DNA of 64,000 nt from Neocallimastix lanati (nom. inval.) (GCA_016946835.1 JACVTC010000112.1:1-64000); one strand, 5' to 3'; counted from the first letter of the stretch, positions 11,741 to 34,926 are shown. Numbers and translations are program-made. Notes: generated by a model from the sequence alone, not told the origin.

Positions 11741-12427
11741 TTCAGTTATAATTTCAACAAAGAAAAATTAAAAAGGATTAGAATTCAAAAATCAAAAATC
11801 TCAAAAATTTTAGAGAAAAGAAAAGCACTAAATAATGAAACATCAAAAACAACTCCAAAATATATTGCAATTGTTAATTCTAATTATTTATTAAATAAAA
11901 GGAAGAGAGAGAATGACTCTAGTACAGATCATAATATTTATAAAAAACAAAGAATTAAACATTTAATTAATTTAGGAAAACAAACATTAAACGATAATCA
12001 TATTCCTATAAAACAAAATGATAATTTTAACAAATCAAATGAAAATATTAATACTGAAAATGAAACGAATAAAACAAGCAATGATACAAATAAACAAATT
12101 AATAGTATTGATTTAGATACTCCGCAAACATTCCTAGAAGCAGTAACTAGTGTTGATAAGGATAGATGGATAGAAGCAATATCAATCTCAATCTCTACAA
12201 CAACAAAACCATGTCCTTAGTAAAGAAGCTACCTGAAGGAAGAAAACCTATTGAATACAAATGGGTATTCACAAAAAAATATAACGATAAAGGAGAACTT
12301 GAAAAATACAAGGCTAGACTAGTAATCAAAGGATTTAAACAAATTGAAGGTATTGATTATGACAAAACATACTCTCCCACATTATCTGTTGAAAGCATGC
12401 GCTTAGTCATCGCAATAGCTTCACTAC

Positions 12428-13253
12428 TGTAAAGATATGATCAATATCTTTAGTACATTAATTAATTTATTTTGTACATTAAATTATTTAATGTAATTCA
12501 CGTTTACAAAATAATGCTAATGCATTAAATTATGTAAAATATATTAATTTATGAAATTAATTGATTTATGAAAATTAATAATAAATTTATATTTCATATA
12601 ATATATAAATTTAAAAATATAAAATTAATTTTTAAATAACCTAAAATTTAGTAATAAAATATATTAATAATTTTAGTTTAGTTTAATTTTAGTTTAGTTT
12701 AATTTTAGTTTAGTTTAATTTTAGTTTAGTTTAATTTTAGTTTAGTTTAATTTTAGTTTAGTTTAATTTTAGTTTAGTTTAATTTTAGTTTAGTTTAATA
12801 ATCATAAAAATTAAATAGTAATATATAATTAATAGTATTAATAATAAAAGAATAATAAATAAATAATAAATAAGAACTTATTCAATTTGAGTCAAAACAA
12901 ATTGAATAAAAAGCTTATTGAATTAGTTTTAGTTTTTTATAACTTTATTTAATTTTAGATTAGTTTTTGTTTATTTTATATTGAATATATATTTAAATAA
13001 ATAGAAATAGTATATTATAATATAATTAAGAAAAAATATAAATACATGTAAAATTATTCTATTAAAGAAAATGTAGTTGTTATTAACTATTTTGCAGTTA
13101 ATAACTAATAAAAAGAATTTTTATAATAAAGTGATTAATAAAAGAATTTTTTTTAAAAAATAAATTTCATTTGAGTATTGTTATTGATAGTGTTTTTTTT
13201 TTTTTTTTTTTTTTTTTCGTAATTGTAATCTGCTCCATAAGGAACATTTTACA
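12428..13253. mobile_element. Nested 826-bp LTR-like insertion in the copia RT
   Basis: ACTAC occurs just before (12423-12427) and just after (13254-13258) this block. The block starts TGTAAA and ends TTTACA, which are TG/CA ends with a 6-bp inverted repeat, as in an LTR. Removing it and one ACTAC restores an uninterrupted copia RT frame at this point, so the insertion edges are exact. It has no coding capacity, which suggests a solo LTR or a small non-autonomous LTR element. A T run of 24 bases lies near its right end. I see no second copy of its ends elsewhere in the window. Confidence 0.85.
12671..12798. repeat. Eight perfect 16-bp tandem units
   Basis: The unit TTTTAGTTTAGTTTAA is repeated eight times without a mismatch inside the nested insertion. 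Such perfection in otherwise decayed surroundings implies recent slippage or unequal exchange. Confidence 0.9.
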
Positions 13254-14476
13254 ACTACATAAATGGAATATACAACAATTAGACATTAAAGCTGCATACC
13301 TAAATGCTCCTCTTAATGAAGAAATCTATATGACAATTCCAGAAGGAGATCCAAACTATAAAAATGATTTTTGGAAATTAAACAAAGCCTTATATGGACT
13401 GAAACAAGCAGGAAGAATGTGGAACATAACAATCTCTAATTTCCTGAAGAGTATAGGTTTTACTCAACTTAAAAGTGAACAATGCTTATTTTCAAAATCA
13501 AATTCCCAAAAAGAAACTACTTGCATTGTTGCATTATATGTAGATGATATGCTTATTACAGGCTTAGATAGTGAAATAAACTCCACTGTTGAACTAATTA
13601 AAAACAAATTTAAAATATCAAAATGTAGTCCAGTAAATCATATACTTGGAATAACTGTTGAACCTACTGAATATGGATATAATATTTCACAAAAGAAATA
13701 TATTAACGATATCTTAAAAAGATTCAAAATAAATGAAAATCAAAAATCCTCTACTCCTTGTGTAGGTGAAAACATTAAAGAAATTAACAACGAACCATTC
13801 GATAATAGTATCTATCAAAGCGCTGTAGGCTCTCTCATACATCTAGCAAAATGCACAAGACCTGATATTGCTTGTGCAGTAAACAAAGCATCAAGAAAAA
13901 ATAAAAACCCAAATATGACCGATTGGAAAAAGGTATTACAAATATTTAAATATATTAACCAAACCAAAGATTATTACCTACAATACAAAAGAGATGGAAA
14001 TCTTAATGGCTATACTGACTCCGACTTCGCTGGAGATATAATCAATAGCAAATCTACATCTGGAAATATCTACTTCCTAGCTTCAGGACCAGTCTTATGG
14101 ATGTCAAGACAACAACAATGTGTCTCAAGATCCACTGCCGAAGCAGAATATGTTGCATTATCGGAAGCCGTCGCAAATGGTTTATGGTTAAAAAATATTC
14201 TTGAAGAACTATTCAATAAAAAATTTAAAATAAATCTCTATGGTGACAATAAAGCCAGTCTATATTCCGCCGAAAATTTCGCTATTGGAAAAAGACTAAG
14301 ACACATACGTGTAAGTTACCATTTCTTCAAGGAACATGTTGAAAATAACAATGTTATTTTACAACATATCAAATCCGAAGACAATCTTGCAGATGTACTC
14401 ACAAAAGATGTCAACGGAAATAAAATGTTATTCTTCGCAAACAAAATTTTCAAGAAAAATCTTGTTTAGGGGGGAA

Positions 14477-14793
14477 TGTTAAAATAATCACATTTTATTT
14501 TATATTTTTATATTATTAATATTATATTTTTATATTCTTATATTATAATCAATATTATATTTTTATCTTATATTAATATTTTATTCTTATATTTTTATGT
14601 TGTGTAACATTTATCTATGTGTATTAATTCATAGAATTATCACATGATTAAATATGTAATTTTTACTATAAAAAATAATTATTTTTATTATCTTAAAAAA
14701 AAAAGAGAGTTCTTTACATTAATAAAATTTATGTATTAACTAAATACAAAAATTAAATAAAGTTTATTATAAAAAACACACATACTTTTCTCA
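14477..14793 (+). repeat. 3' LTR of the copia element
   Basis: The pol stop is followed at once by a purine tract (AGGGGGGAA, 14468-14476) and then by an LTR that starts TGTTAAAATAATCACA and ends CTTTTCTCA. It is about 317 bp. A second copy lies at 14949-15256. No matching 5' LTR is present upstream, in keeping with truncation. Confidence 0.85.
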
Positions 14794-14948
14794 ATATCTA
14801 ATTAAATATTTTATAATAGTATTTTTTAATATCTACAATAATATAAATATATAATGAATTTAAGGGTTATATCAATTTTTTTAAAATTTAAAATTTTTTC
14901 AGTCAATATAATGCTCAAATTTTATATATTAATATTATTATTAAAGAT

Positions 14949-15256
14949 TGTTAAAATAATCACATTTTATTTTATATTTTTATATTATTAATATTATATT
15001 TTTATATTCTTATATTATTATCAATATTATATTCTTATATTAATATTTTATTCTTATATTTTTATGTTGTGTAACATTTATCTATGTGTATTAATTCATA
15101 GAATTATCACATGATTAAATATGTAATTTTTACTATAAAAAATAATTATTTTTATTATCTTAAAAAAATGAGTTCTTTACATTAATAAAATTTATGTATT
15201 AACTAAATACAAAAATTAAATAAAGTTTATTATAAAAAACACACATACTTTTCTCA
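14949..15256 (+). mobile_element. Solo LTR of the same copia family
   Basis: About 308 bp, nearly identical to 14477-14793 apart from small indels. It is flanked by a perfect 5-bp duplication, AAGAT at 14944-14948 and 15257-15261. It is therefore a separate insertion that later lost its body by LTR recombination. It is not the partner LTR of the pol remnant. Confidence 0.9.
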
Positions 15257-15720
15257 AAGATAATAAATAAATTATAATTTATATAAATTATATAATCTTA
15301 ATCTTGTTTATTATCAATATTATTAAAAAATTAAAGTTCTTTGCTCTAAATTTTTTTTTATTTGTTTAAATAATGATAATCATATTTACTCCATATGTAA
15401 TATTATACAGTGAATATTGTTTGCTTATAAATATTATTAATAAATAATATTACTTTTTTTTTTTTTGTTTTATAATTGTTTAAAAATATCTTTTATTAAT
15501 TATTTCTCTTTCAGATAATGAAAAGTAAAGTTTCTTTATAATAAATTCTTTTTTATAAAAATAAATTTCTTTATATGAATGTGTTTTTTTTAAGATTAAA
15601 AATATTAAAAATTTTTTAAAAACAATTTTTTTTTTTTTAGACTTAGGGTAATAATAGGACCACTATCCACTTCTCTTTTATACATGATAGTAAATAATAA
15701 TAATAATTATCTACTATATA

Positions 15721-15930
15721 TTATATTACCTTACCGTATCAACGTTAATATGATCCAATCCTTAAGCAAGGTTAATATAGCAAAAATTACCCTTAAAGGT
15801 GTATTTAAATGGGTTTCCGTGATTTCCTTATACCATTTTTAGGAATGGTCAATGATAAAATTCTTTTAGATCAAGTAGAACCAAACTGTTAACTGTACTT
15901 GACCGTAAGCTCCATCCAAGTAAAGCTTAG
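15721..15930 (-). pseudogene. Possible decayed reverse-transcriptase fragment
   Basis: On the minus strand one frame reads LLDLKEFYH, stop, PF, then after about 15 residues FKYTFKGNFCYINLA, stop, GL. The pattern Leu-Asp-Leu-Lys-x-Phe-Tyr-His followed by an aromatic-rich strand and x-x-Gly-Leu resembles RT motif A and the LPFGL block of DIRS or gypsy-like enzymes. Three in-frame stops show that it is not functional. The surrounding 15644-16020 is clearly less AT-rich and less repetitive than its neighbours. The assignment rests on motif memory alone. Confidence 0.3.
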
Positions 15931-16167
15931 AATATATCATTAAATATGGGAGAAATTCTTAAAAAACCCCATTGTATTATTTTGATCCTAGTCCGGCTGT
16001 AATTATAGAATTATACTTAATCTACAAATAATTTAATAATTATAATATATATATAAAGTTATGAAAAAAAAGATATTTAAAAATTATATTAAATAATGAT
16101 ATATATATTAAAAATATTAAAATAATTTATGTTACACAATAATGGTGGAATAATTTTATTATTAGAA

Positions 16168-16198
<31 letters not shown>

Positions 16199-16219
16199 CT
16201 AAATAAATAACTAACTAAC

Positions 16220-16250
<31 letters not shown>

Positions 16251-16766
16251 AAAAATACTCAAATTTTATTAATATTTAATAATTTTTATTTAGTATATAT
16301 ATATGAAAGAAAACAAATATCCAATAATAAAAAATAATTAAATAACCATTATAGTAATAATAGTTAATTATCTAATTTGATAATAATGTAAAAAAGCCTT
16401 TTTTTTTTTTTTTTTTTAAGATAATGTTAGTAATAATATAAATAATAATATACTAATATATTAAGTATAAATATATAATATTTTTTTTAATTTTTTAATT
16501 TTGAATTTGAATTTTGAATTTAAAGTTTTTAATAAAAAATTTTTAAATAAGATTCTATATATAGTGTATGATATTTTAATATTTATATTATAATATATTT
16601 ATTAACCCCATTAACTTTTTAAATAAATAATTATAATTGAAATACTATTATTCTATATAATATTTAATAGTCTTTGATAAATATATATTTTTGGTTAAAT
16701 AATTAATAATACGAGATGTCGCATAAAAAAAAAAAAAACATTAAATCTACAGATGGTATATTCCAT

Positions 16767-16827
16767 CCAATCGATTAATCTATATATGAATATATTTTTG
16801 ATTGGTTATATTCTAATACATGATTGG
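16767..16827. promoter_or_regulatory. CCAAT-box cluster upstream of SHMT
   Basis: CCAAT occurs at 16767-16771, and its reverse complement ATTGG at 16801-16805 and 16823-16827, about 195-255 bp before the start codon. Three such boxes in 61 bp stand out in sequence this poor in G and C. They could bind a HAP/NF-Y complex; this is inference. Confidence 0.4.
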
Positions 16828-17021
16828 ATATAAGTATAATCTAATATATATTATTTATTATTAATATATTCAAAGAAATTTATTATCCATATAATACATT
16901 ATATTATAGATGTATCAATATTTTGATGATACCTATATAAGATTATTCATTTTTTTTTTTTTTAAAAATTCACACCTTTTATTTAAAAAATATTTAAATA
17001 TTTTTTTTATAGTAAAATAAG

Positions 17022-18952
17022 ATGGCCGCTAAACCAGTTGCTACTTGGGTAATTATTTTAGCCATAAAATTGGAATGGCAAAATGAATAAATAAAAATAT
17101 ATTTTAAAATAAATAAATTAATATTAGTTTTGTAAATTTAAAAAAGTATATTTAATTATATATTTTTTTAAAAAATGAATATAAAAATATATCTAAATTA
17201 AATTATTTTAAAATAAAAAAAAAATATAATTAAAAGAACATATTAAAATAATATATTAATATAAAATAAATAAATAAAACATAATTATTTATAAAATAAA
17301 TTCATAAAATTTTATATGATAATAGAACACTTGTTTAAATGTTCCTCTTCAACAAGAAGATCCAGAAATTTATGACATTATTGAACAAGAAAAGATTAGA
17401 CAATGGAGTTGTTTAGGTAATAAAAAAAAAAAAAAATTAAATTAAGAAATTTTAAAATATATAAGTTAAAAGGCATTAAAATTTAGAAACTGTTGTATAA
17501 ATTAAAGTGAGATAAAATTATATTAAATTTTAAATTTTATTTTTTTTTAATATATTTAAACAGAATTAATTGCTTCTGAAGTAAGTATTATAAATTAAAT
17601 ATATGTATATATATATTTTTTTTAAAAAAAGAAAGAATTTTATTAAAAATAAAAATTTTTTATTATAAAAAAAAAAGAACTTCACTTCTCAAGCTGTAAT
17701 GGAAGCTAATGGTTCTCCATTAACCAACAAATATTCTGAAGGTCTTCCAGGTGCTCGTTACTACGGTGGTAACGAATACATTGATATTTTAGAAAGATTA
17801 TGTCAAGAACGTGCTTTAAAGGCTTTCGATTTAGATCCAGCTAAGTGGGGTGTTAATGTTCAACCATACTCTGGTTCTACTGCTAACTTCGCTGCTGTTA
17901 TGTCTGTTTTAGAACCACATGAAAGACTTATGGGTCTTGATCTTCCATCTGGTGGTCATTTATCTCATGGTTACGCCACCCCAAAGAAGAAGATTACTTC
18001 TTCTGCTGTTGTTTGGGATTCTATGCCATACCGTGTTGACCCAGAAACCGGTTACATTGACTACGACAAATTAGAAGAAAATGCTACTCTTTTCCGTCCA
18101 AAGTTAATTATTTGTGGTGCCAGTGCCTATCCACGTGAATTCGATTACGCTAGATTAAGAAAGATCGCTGATATTAACAATTCTTATTTAATGGCTGATA
18201 TTGCTCACATTAGTGGTCTTGTTGCTGGTAAGGAAGCCGCTAATCCATTTGAATATTGTGATATTGTTACTACTACCACTCACAAGACTCTTCGTGGTCC
18301 ACGTGCTGGTCTTATTTTCTTCTCAAGAACCTGTGAAAAGAACTTAAAGTTAGAAGCTGCTGTTAATGCTGCCGTTTTCCCAGGTGCTCAAGGTGGTCCA
18401 CACAACAATACTATTGCTGGTATTGCTGTTGCCTTAAAGCAAGCTGCTACTCCAGAATGGAAGCAATATGCTCAACAAATTCGTAAGAACTGTGCTGCTA
18501 TGGCTGCTAAGCTTAAGTCTTACGGTTACAAGATTGTTACTGATGGTACTGATAATCACCTTATTCTTTGGGATTTAAGACCAAACAAATTAACTGGTAG
18601 TAAGATGGAAAAGATGTGTGATTTCGTTAATATTACATTAAATAAGAATGCTGTTCACGGTGATAAGAGTGCTGCTGTTCCAGGTGGTGTCAGAGTTGGT
18701 GCTGCTGCTTTAACTTCTCGTTCTCTTAAGGAAGCTGATTTCGAACAAATTGCCGATTATTTACACCGTGCTACTAAGATTGCTTTAAGAATCCAAGAAA
18801 AGACTGGTAGATTATTAAAGGACTTCATTGCTGCTGCTAAGGATGATGAAGAAGTCAAGGCTTTACAAAAGGAAGTCGAAGCTTTCGCTCGTTCCTTCCC
18901 AATGCCAGGTTTTGATCCATCTAAGATCGATTTAGCTAAGTACTCTCATTAA
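17022..18952 (+). CDS. SHMT1: Serine hydroxymethyltransferase, cytosolic type
   Basis: This PLP enzyme interconverts serine plus tetrahydrofolate with glycine plus 5,10-methylene-tetrahydrofolate, feeding one-carbon metabolism. There are four exons: 17022-17048, 17326-17416, 17564-17580 and 17678-18952, all joined at GT-AG sites in phase, giving 469 residues, the usual length. The N-terminal exons carry the conserved [16 protein letters not shown] and ELIASE motifs. The PLP lysine is Lys248 in [46 protein letters not shown] and [11 protein letters not shown] are also present. No mitochondrial presequence is seen, so it is probably cytosolic. Exon 3 is only 17 nt. Codon use (GGT, GCT, AAG, CCA) is far less AT-driven than in neighbouring genes, which suggests high expression. 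Confidence 0.97.
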
Positions 18953-19769
18953 ATAAATTAGTTTTTTTAAGATTGGAATATAAGCAATGTTTGTATTAAT
19001 AATTAATATCTAATTAAGTTAATACAAAGTAGTCAATGGGTAACAATTTTTATTAAATTATATTACCAAAAAAGAAAATATTTAATGATAAAAATAAATT
19101 AAAAAAAAAAAAAAATGCAAATAAATAATTATTTTAGATAAAAAAAAAGAGAGAAAAAAATGTAAAGAAAAATGTAATTAATCACGAATAAACGTGATAT
19201 TAAATAAAAAATATCATAATAAATATAAAATATAAATGAATTAATATGAAATGCAAAGAGTTTATTTTTTATTTGGGATATGTAAATATGATGTTAAATA
19301 TTTAATTAATTTTCGTTTAAAAATGTTACAAGATATATTATTTAAATGATAAAAAAGTAATATGGTTTATGGTTCAGTGAAAGTTATAAAAACTTAAAAA
19401 TTTTATTTTGATAGAAAAAATTATTGTTATTATCTTTTTTTTTTAATTAATTTAATTTAAAATACTTTATATTTAAAAATTAAAAATGAAGTTTATTTAA
19501 TATATTTTGTATATTAATGAATTTTATTTATAATAATTATTTATTATTTTCATAAATTGGATTGTTATTTTTAAACAAAAAAAAAAAAATTAAAAAACAA
19601 AACAAAACAAAACAACAAAACAAAATAAAATCAAGAAGTTTATATCAAAGAATATATATTCTTTTATGTGTTATGGACAAAGTTTAAAATCTTATTAATT
19701 TTATATGAAAATAAATCATTAAATGATTTATTTTCATATCTTTTGTGTAAAAAGAAAAAAAAAGCTGAT

Positions 19770-19805
<36 letters not shown>

Positions 19806-20102
19806 CGTATACTTTATTTAAAATGATTTAGTAATTATTATTATTATTATTTTTTTTTTTTTATTAATATTATTATAATTTTAAATTAACAACATTATTG
19901 TAATTATATTTTGTTATAAAATTTATTTTTTTATAATTATTATTATTACTATTTTTTTTTAAATAACATTATATAATAAAGTAGTATATAAGTATTAACA
20001 TAAAAGAGATAAAAATATAAAAAAAAAAAAAAAATTATGAAAATATATGAATAAATATAAATTATTAAATTTCGAAATAAATAAGTATAAATAATATTTA
20101 AT
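18953..20102. other. Intergenic DNA between SHMT and the TRIM37-like gene
   Basis: It holds the SHMT 3' region, a CAAAA-rich patch at 19590-19632, a T run at 19770-19801 and no coding frame. The short inverted pair TGATATTAAATAAAAAATATCA (19195-19216) may be part of the SHMT terminator or 3' UTR. Confidence 0.55.
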
Positions 20103-30496
<10,394 letters not shown>

Positions 30497-31316
30497 GGTA
30501 TATTATGGTTTGTTCATTTATACTATCAATATAATCATTTATTTTTAATAGATTCAATATTTATTTATTTATTTTATTTTATTTTATTTTATTTTATTTT
30601 ATTTTATTTTATTTTATTTTATTTTATTTTATTTTATTTTATTTTATTTTTATTTTTATTTTAACTTAAATAGTCAATAATATAATGTAATATAAATATT
30701 GATAATTTTTCTTTTCTTATTAATTAATTGAAATATAACTAATATTCATTTCATTTATAATATAAACATATATATACTAAATAAATTCAATATTATATTT
30801 ATTTATTTATTAATATTGAATAGTATAGTAAACCCAAGTGATCTTTATCTCTTGTGCAAATAAATATATTTACATAATATTTAATTTTATTAAAAGGAAC
30901 AAAAAATTAAATCAAAGCATATAATAAATATAATTTCTTAAAAAAAAAATATTATTAATATTAACAAAAATAAAAATAAAAGTAAAAATATAAGATAATA
31001 ATAATAACAATCAAAAAAAAAAAAAAAAAAAAAAAAAAACATGGAAAATTTATGATAAAATTATATATATTTTTAAATAAATAAAAAGTTAATGAACAAT
31101 TAATCAATCAATTAATTAACCAATATATATAAATATAAATCAAAGTTAAATCATATTAAATTTTATTAATAAAATAAAAAATAAAAAAATAAAAAATAAA
31201 ACATTTTTAAAAAAAAAAAAAAATAAAAATAATTAAATATATAATAAAAAATATAAATTTATTTTTATAGTAATAATAATAGTAATTAGTAATAGTAAAT
31301 AGAATAGTAGTATTAA

Positions 31317-31363
<47 letters not shown>

Positions 31364-31492
31364 TATGCGTGTGTGTGTGCGTGCGGGTTTATCGTTATTC
31401 GTTCGAAATTTAAATTGTCCAACCCTTTATGATTATTATTATTATTATTATAATAATAATTGTATTCTTTTTTTTTTGTTATTATTATATTC

Positions 31493-31540
<48 letters not shown>

Positions 31541-31793
31541 ATAATAATAATTTGTATTTTTTTTTTATTATATTTTATTCATTGTTATTATTTTGTTAAA
31601 ATTTATTAGATTTTCATTAATAAAACTTTTTTTTTTAAAAAAAAAGTTTGAGTTTTGTTTGATTGGGAAAATAACCTAACCTACGTCAACCATCATCTGA
31701 AAAAAAATTGAAAAATTATACAATCAAGGTGGCTATAAACAATAACTATAATAGAAAAATAAAGGAGAACAAAAAAAAAAGGGGGGGAAAGAG

Positions 31794-31824
<31 letters not shown>

Positions 31825-33450
31825 TTCTTTTTGAATTATTGATTTATTATTTAATTTTATTTAAAATTATTTAAAATTATTTTATTTTATTTTATTTTTA
31901 GTTTTTTTTTATTTAAAATATAGATAGATAGCTATAAAAATATAAAAAGAATATAGATATATTATATAAATTGAAAACTCCTAAATTTATAGAACTGAAT
32001 AAATAAATAAATAAATAAATAAATAAAATATAAATATTAATATCTAAAAATATGAAGGATTAACAGACAAAAGTAATGAAAGCAATAAAAATTATAAAAA
32101 AATAACTAATACATACATAAAATATAAAGATAATTGCATATTAATTTATATTATGCTTTATTAAAAGCTTTGATATATTAGCGTTATATAAATGAAAATT
32201 ATGTATTAACCTATGACATCTTTTTTTTTTTTTTTCTTTTTTTTAAAAAAAAAAAATAGTCGTTATCAATCGTTATTTGTTGTTATAAGGACATTATTAA
32301 TTTATAAAAAATTTAATATCTTTAGGGAGAAATAATAAATAATATAATTTATATAACCTTATCAATAAAATAATAATTATATATATATATATAAAAGTAT
32401 TAGATAAAATAAAAAAAATATAAATATATGATATTTATACAATTTTCAGGTGTACCTTTTCATATTTAATTATAAAAATATTAGTTTTAGTAATAGTAAT
32501 AATAATAATCATAATAATTATAAAAATAATAATTAATTATTAATAATGGTAAAATTAATATCAAATATTCTAATAAAATAATGCTGTTAAGATTGCACAT
32601 TTAATACTTAATAATAACAAATAATTTATTATTTAATTATACAAATAAATAAATAAATAATAAATAATAAATAAATAAATAATAAATAAATAAATAAATA
32701 AAAAAAAAGAGCTAATACCTATTTTTGAATTAAAAAATGACTATTATATATACAACATGAAAAGTATAATTTAAGATACTACAATTATTAGATAACTAAA
32801 TTGACATAATAATAATAATAATAATAATCATAATCATAAAATTTTTTACAACATAGAATTTATAATAATAAATATGTCATTTTAGTTTAAGCATTACTTA
32901 GTACAATAGGTATTTTTCTTTTTTACTTTTATTAAATAAAAATAATTATATAAATTAATAATTACATGGATGACAGTATTTCTTTTATTAGTTTTATTTT
33001 TTTTTTGATTTATTAATAAATTTTTAATATAATATTTAAATATTTAAATATTTTAATATTTTAATATATATATATTTTTTATTTGTAACAAATATAAATT
33101 AATATTTATAAAAGTAATTTTCTAAATAAGGTAATTTTTAATTAAAAAAAAAAAAAAATTATGAAAAAGAAATTTAAATAAATATTTATATTTAAAAAAA
33201 TATTTGAACTATTTTAATATTTCTTATAAATTATTACATATGAACTTTTTTCTGAATTTATTTATACACATATTTTTGATTATTACTTTTTATTTCACGT
33301 TACTATTTCTTTATTATTATGTTCATATTGGACAAATAATATTTATTTTATTAATTCTGTGTTTTTTTATTTTTTATTAAAAGTATTCATGTATTTTATA
33401 TAAGAATAAATAAATAAAGATTAAAGTTCGCTATAAAAAAAAATTATAAA

Positions 33451-33483
<33 letters not shown>

Positions 33484-34370
33484 ATTTATTTATTTATAAA
33501 TAATTTTCTTTTTATTTTGATGTGGAGATTTATTTCTATATCTATATTTATATAAAAATATAAATATAAATATAAATATATAGATAAATAAATAAAAGAA
33601 TAAGTAAATAGATAAAATAAGTAAATAGATAAAATCTTATTTTTTAAAAGTATACATTATTTTATGTCAAATAATTTTATTTGTTTTATAAATTTTTTTA
33701 GTATAATTTTTTTTTTTAAAAAAAAACTAATATAATATAATAATTAATTATTCTGAAAATAAAAATTATTAAATTTAATTTTTTTTGTTGTTGTAATTAC
33801 CAAGGTTAATATTATTTTTATTTATTTATTAATATACTTATGCATTATATATATATAATATGGAATTGATGTAATAAAAAAATATATTTTTTGAAGTATT
33901 ATAAATAAATTACTTTTATTAATTTATAGTATAAAACACATTAAATTGATTCTATGCTATTTATTATATCTTTTTATAGTATATGCTATTTATAAAATTT
34001 TTATAGTATATGTAGTAATTATTTCCAATTTTAAAAAGCGTATTAATGTCTTTTTTTTTTTTTTTAATTTTAATTTTAAATTTTATTATATTGAAGGTAA
34101 GGCCACATTAAATAAAGGCACTTTTTATTTATTTATTTATTTATTTTTTTTTTGAATTACGTATAAAAATAAAAAAAAAGAAAAAAAAAAAAAAAATAGA
34201 AGAAACTTTAATAATTTTAATTCCCAACTTTTATTGGTATTTTCTGTGCTGCATTTATAGTTATTCTTATTAAGTCAAAGAAATTTGGTGGTACAATTTA
34301 AATTTTTTATTTATTATTATTATTATTTTTTTTTTATATAAAAGATATAAATTATAATTGCTTTATTATT

Positions 34371-34707
34371 ATATAAAATGAAAATAATTTTAAGATAAAC
34401 TATTATCTTATTAACATATATATATATTTTTAATAATAAAAAATACTATTTAATATCACAATAAAAAAATTTTTTTTATACACTATTAAGTTATGTATCA
34501 TTTCGAAAAAAATATATAGATGAAGAATTTCATTATATTTATTATAATATAAAATGAAAATAATTTTAAGATAAACTATTATCTTATTAACATATATATA
34601 TTTAATAATAAAAATACTATTTAATATCACAATAAAAAAATTTTTTTTATACACTATTAAGTTATGTATCATTTCGAAAAAAATATATAGATGAAGAATT
34701 TCATTAT
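34371..34707. repeat. 176-bp tandem duplication
   Basis: The block starting ATAAAATGAAAATAATTTTAAG at 34373 recurs at 34549, and both copies run through a TTATGTATCATTTCGAAAAA segment to GATGAAGAATTTCATTATA. They differ by a few bases and a short A/T indel. No function is apparent. Confidence 0.85.
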
Positions 34708-34926
34708 AAAGTGTTAAGCAACTTAAATTATATATAATATATATTCTAGAATTAAATTTGAAATTTTAAAATTTAAAATTAAATCCACTTTTTTCTTCTT
34801 TATATTATGTAATTGTTGTATGTTATTATATTATAATATATTTATATATATATATACAAAATAGTTTTGTACTTTATATTAAAAATAATTGAATAATAAA
34901 TAATAAATAATATATAATAAATAATA

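Larger units (their letters stand above)
11723..14469 (+). pseudogene. Broken Ty1/copia pol (RT and RNase H)
   Basis: Three frames make one copia-type pol remnant. At 11723-12180 lies the linker before RT, ending in the family's RT entry motif (PQTFLEAV, then DRWIEAI). A frameshift near 12180 moves the sequence to the frame of 12190-12427 (GRKPIEYKWVF, YSPTLSVESMRLVIAIAS). A nested element interrupts it at 12428, and it resumes at 13254 with QQLDIKAAYLN, LYGLKQAG, the catalytic YVDD at 13537-13548 and RNase H (TDSDFAGD, STAEAEYVAL, ADVLTK) up to the stop at 14467-14469. Gag, protease and integrase are absent upstream, so the copy is 5'-truncated. It is dead: truncated, frameshifted and split. 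Confidence 0.9.
15262..17021. other. Intergenic DNA upstream of SHMT
   Basis: Apart from the RT-like relic this stretch is AT-rich with A4T-type tandem runs (16165-16250) and poly-T runs (16399-16418, 16950-16964). The last kilobase before the SHMT start presumably contains its promoter. Two small hairpins are visible in the GC-richer block: ACCATT/AATGGT near 15832-15849 and TAAGCT/AGCTTA near 15905-15929. Confidence 0.6.

Noticed and set aside
12429-13240. The gap in the copia RT read as a GT-AG intron (GTAAAG ... AAG)
   Set aside because: A joined frame is possible, but the TG/CA ends, terminal inverted repeat and ACTAC target duplication fit an insertion exactly, and the restored RT spacing is better that way.
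13171-13253. Phe-rich start of the second copia frame as a real N-terminus
   Set aside because: It is a poly-T run inside the nested insertion; homology to pol begins only after 13254.
14477-15256. The two copia LTRs as the 5' and 3' LTRs of one small element
   Set aside because: The right copy has its own AAGAT duplication, and the left one directly follows the pol polypurine tract, so they are separate insertions.
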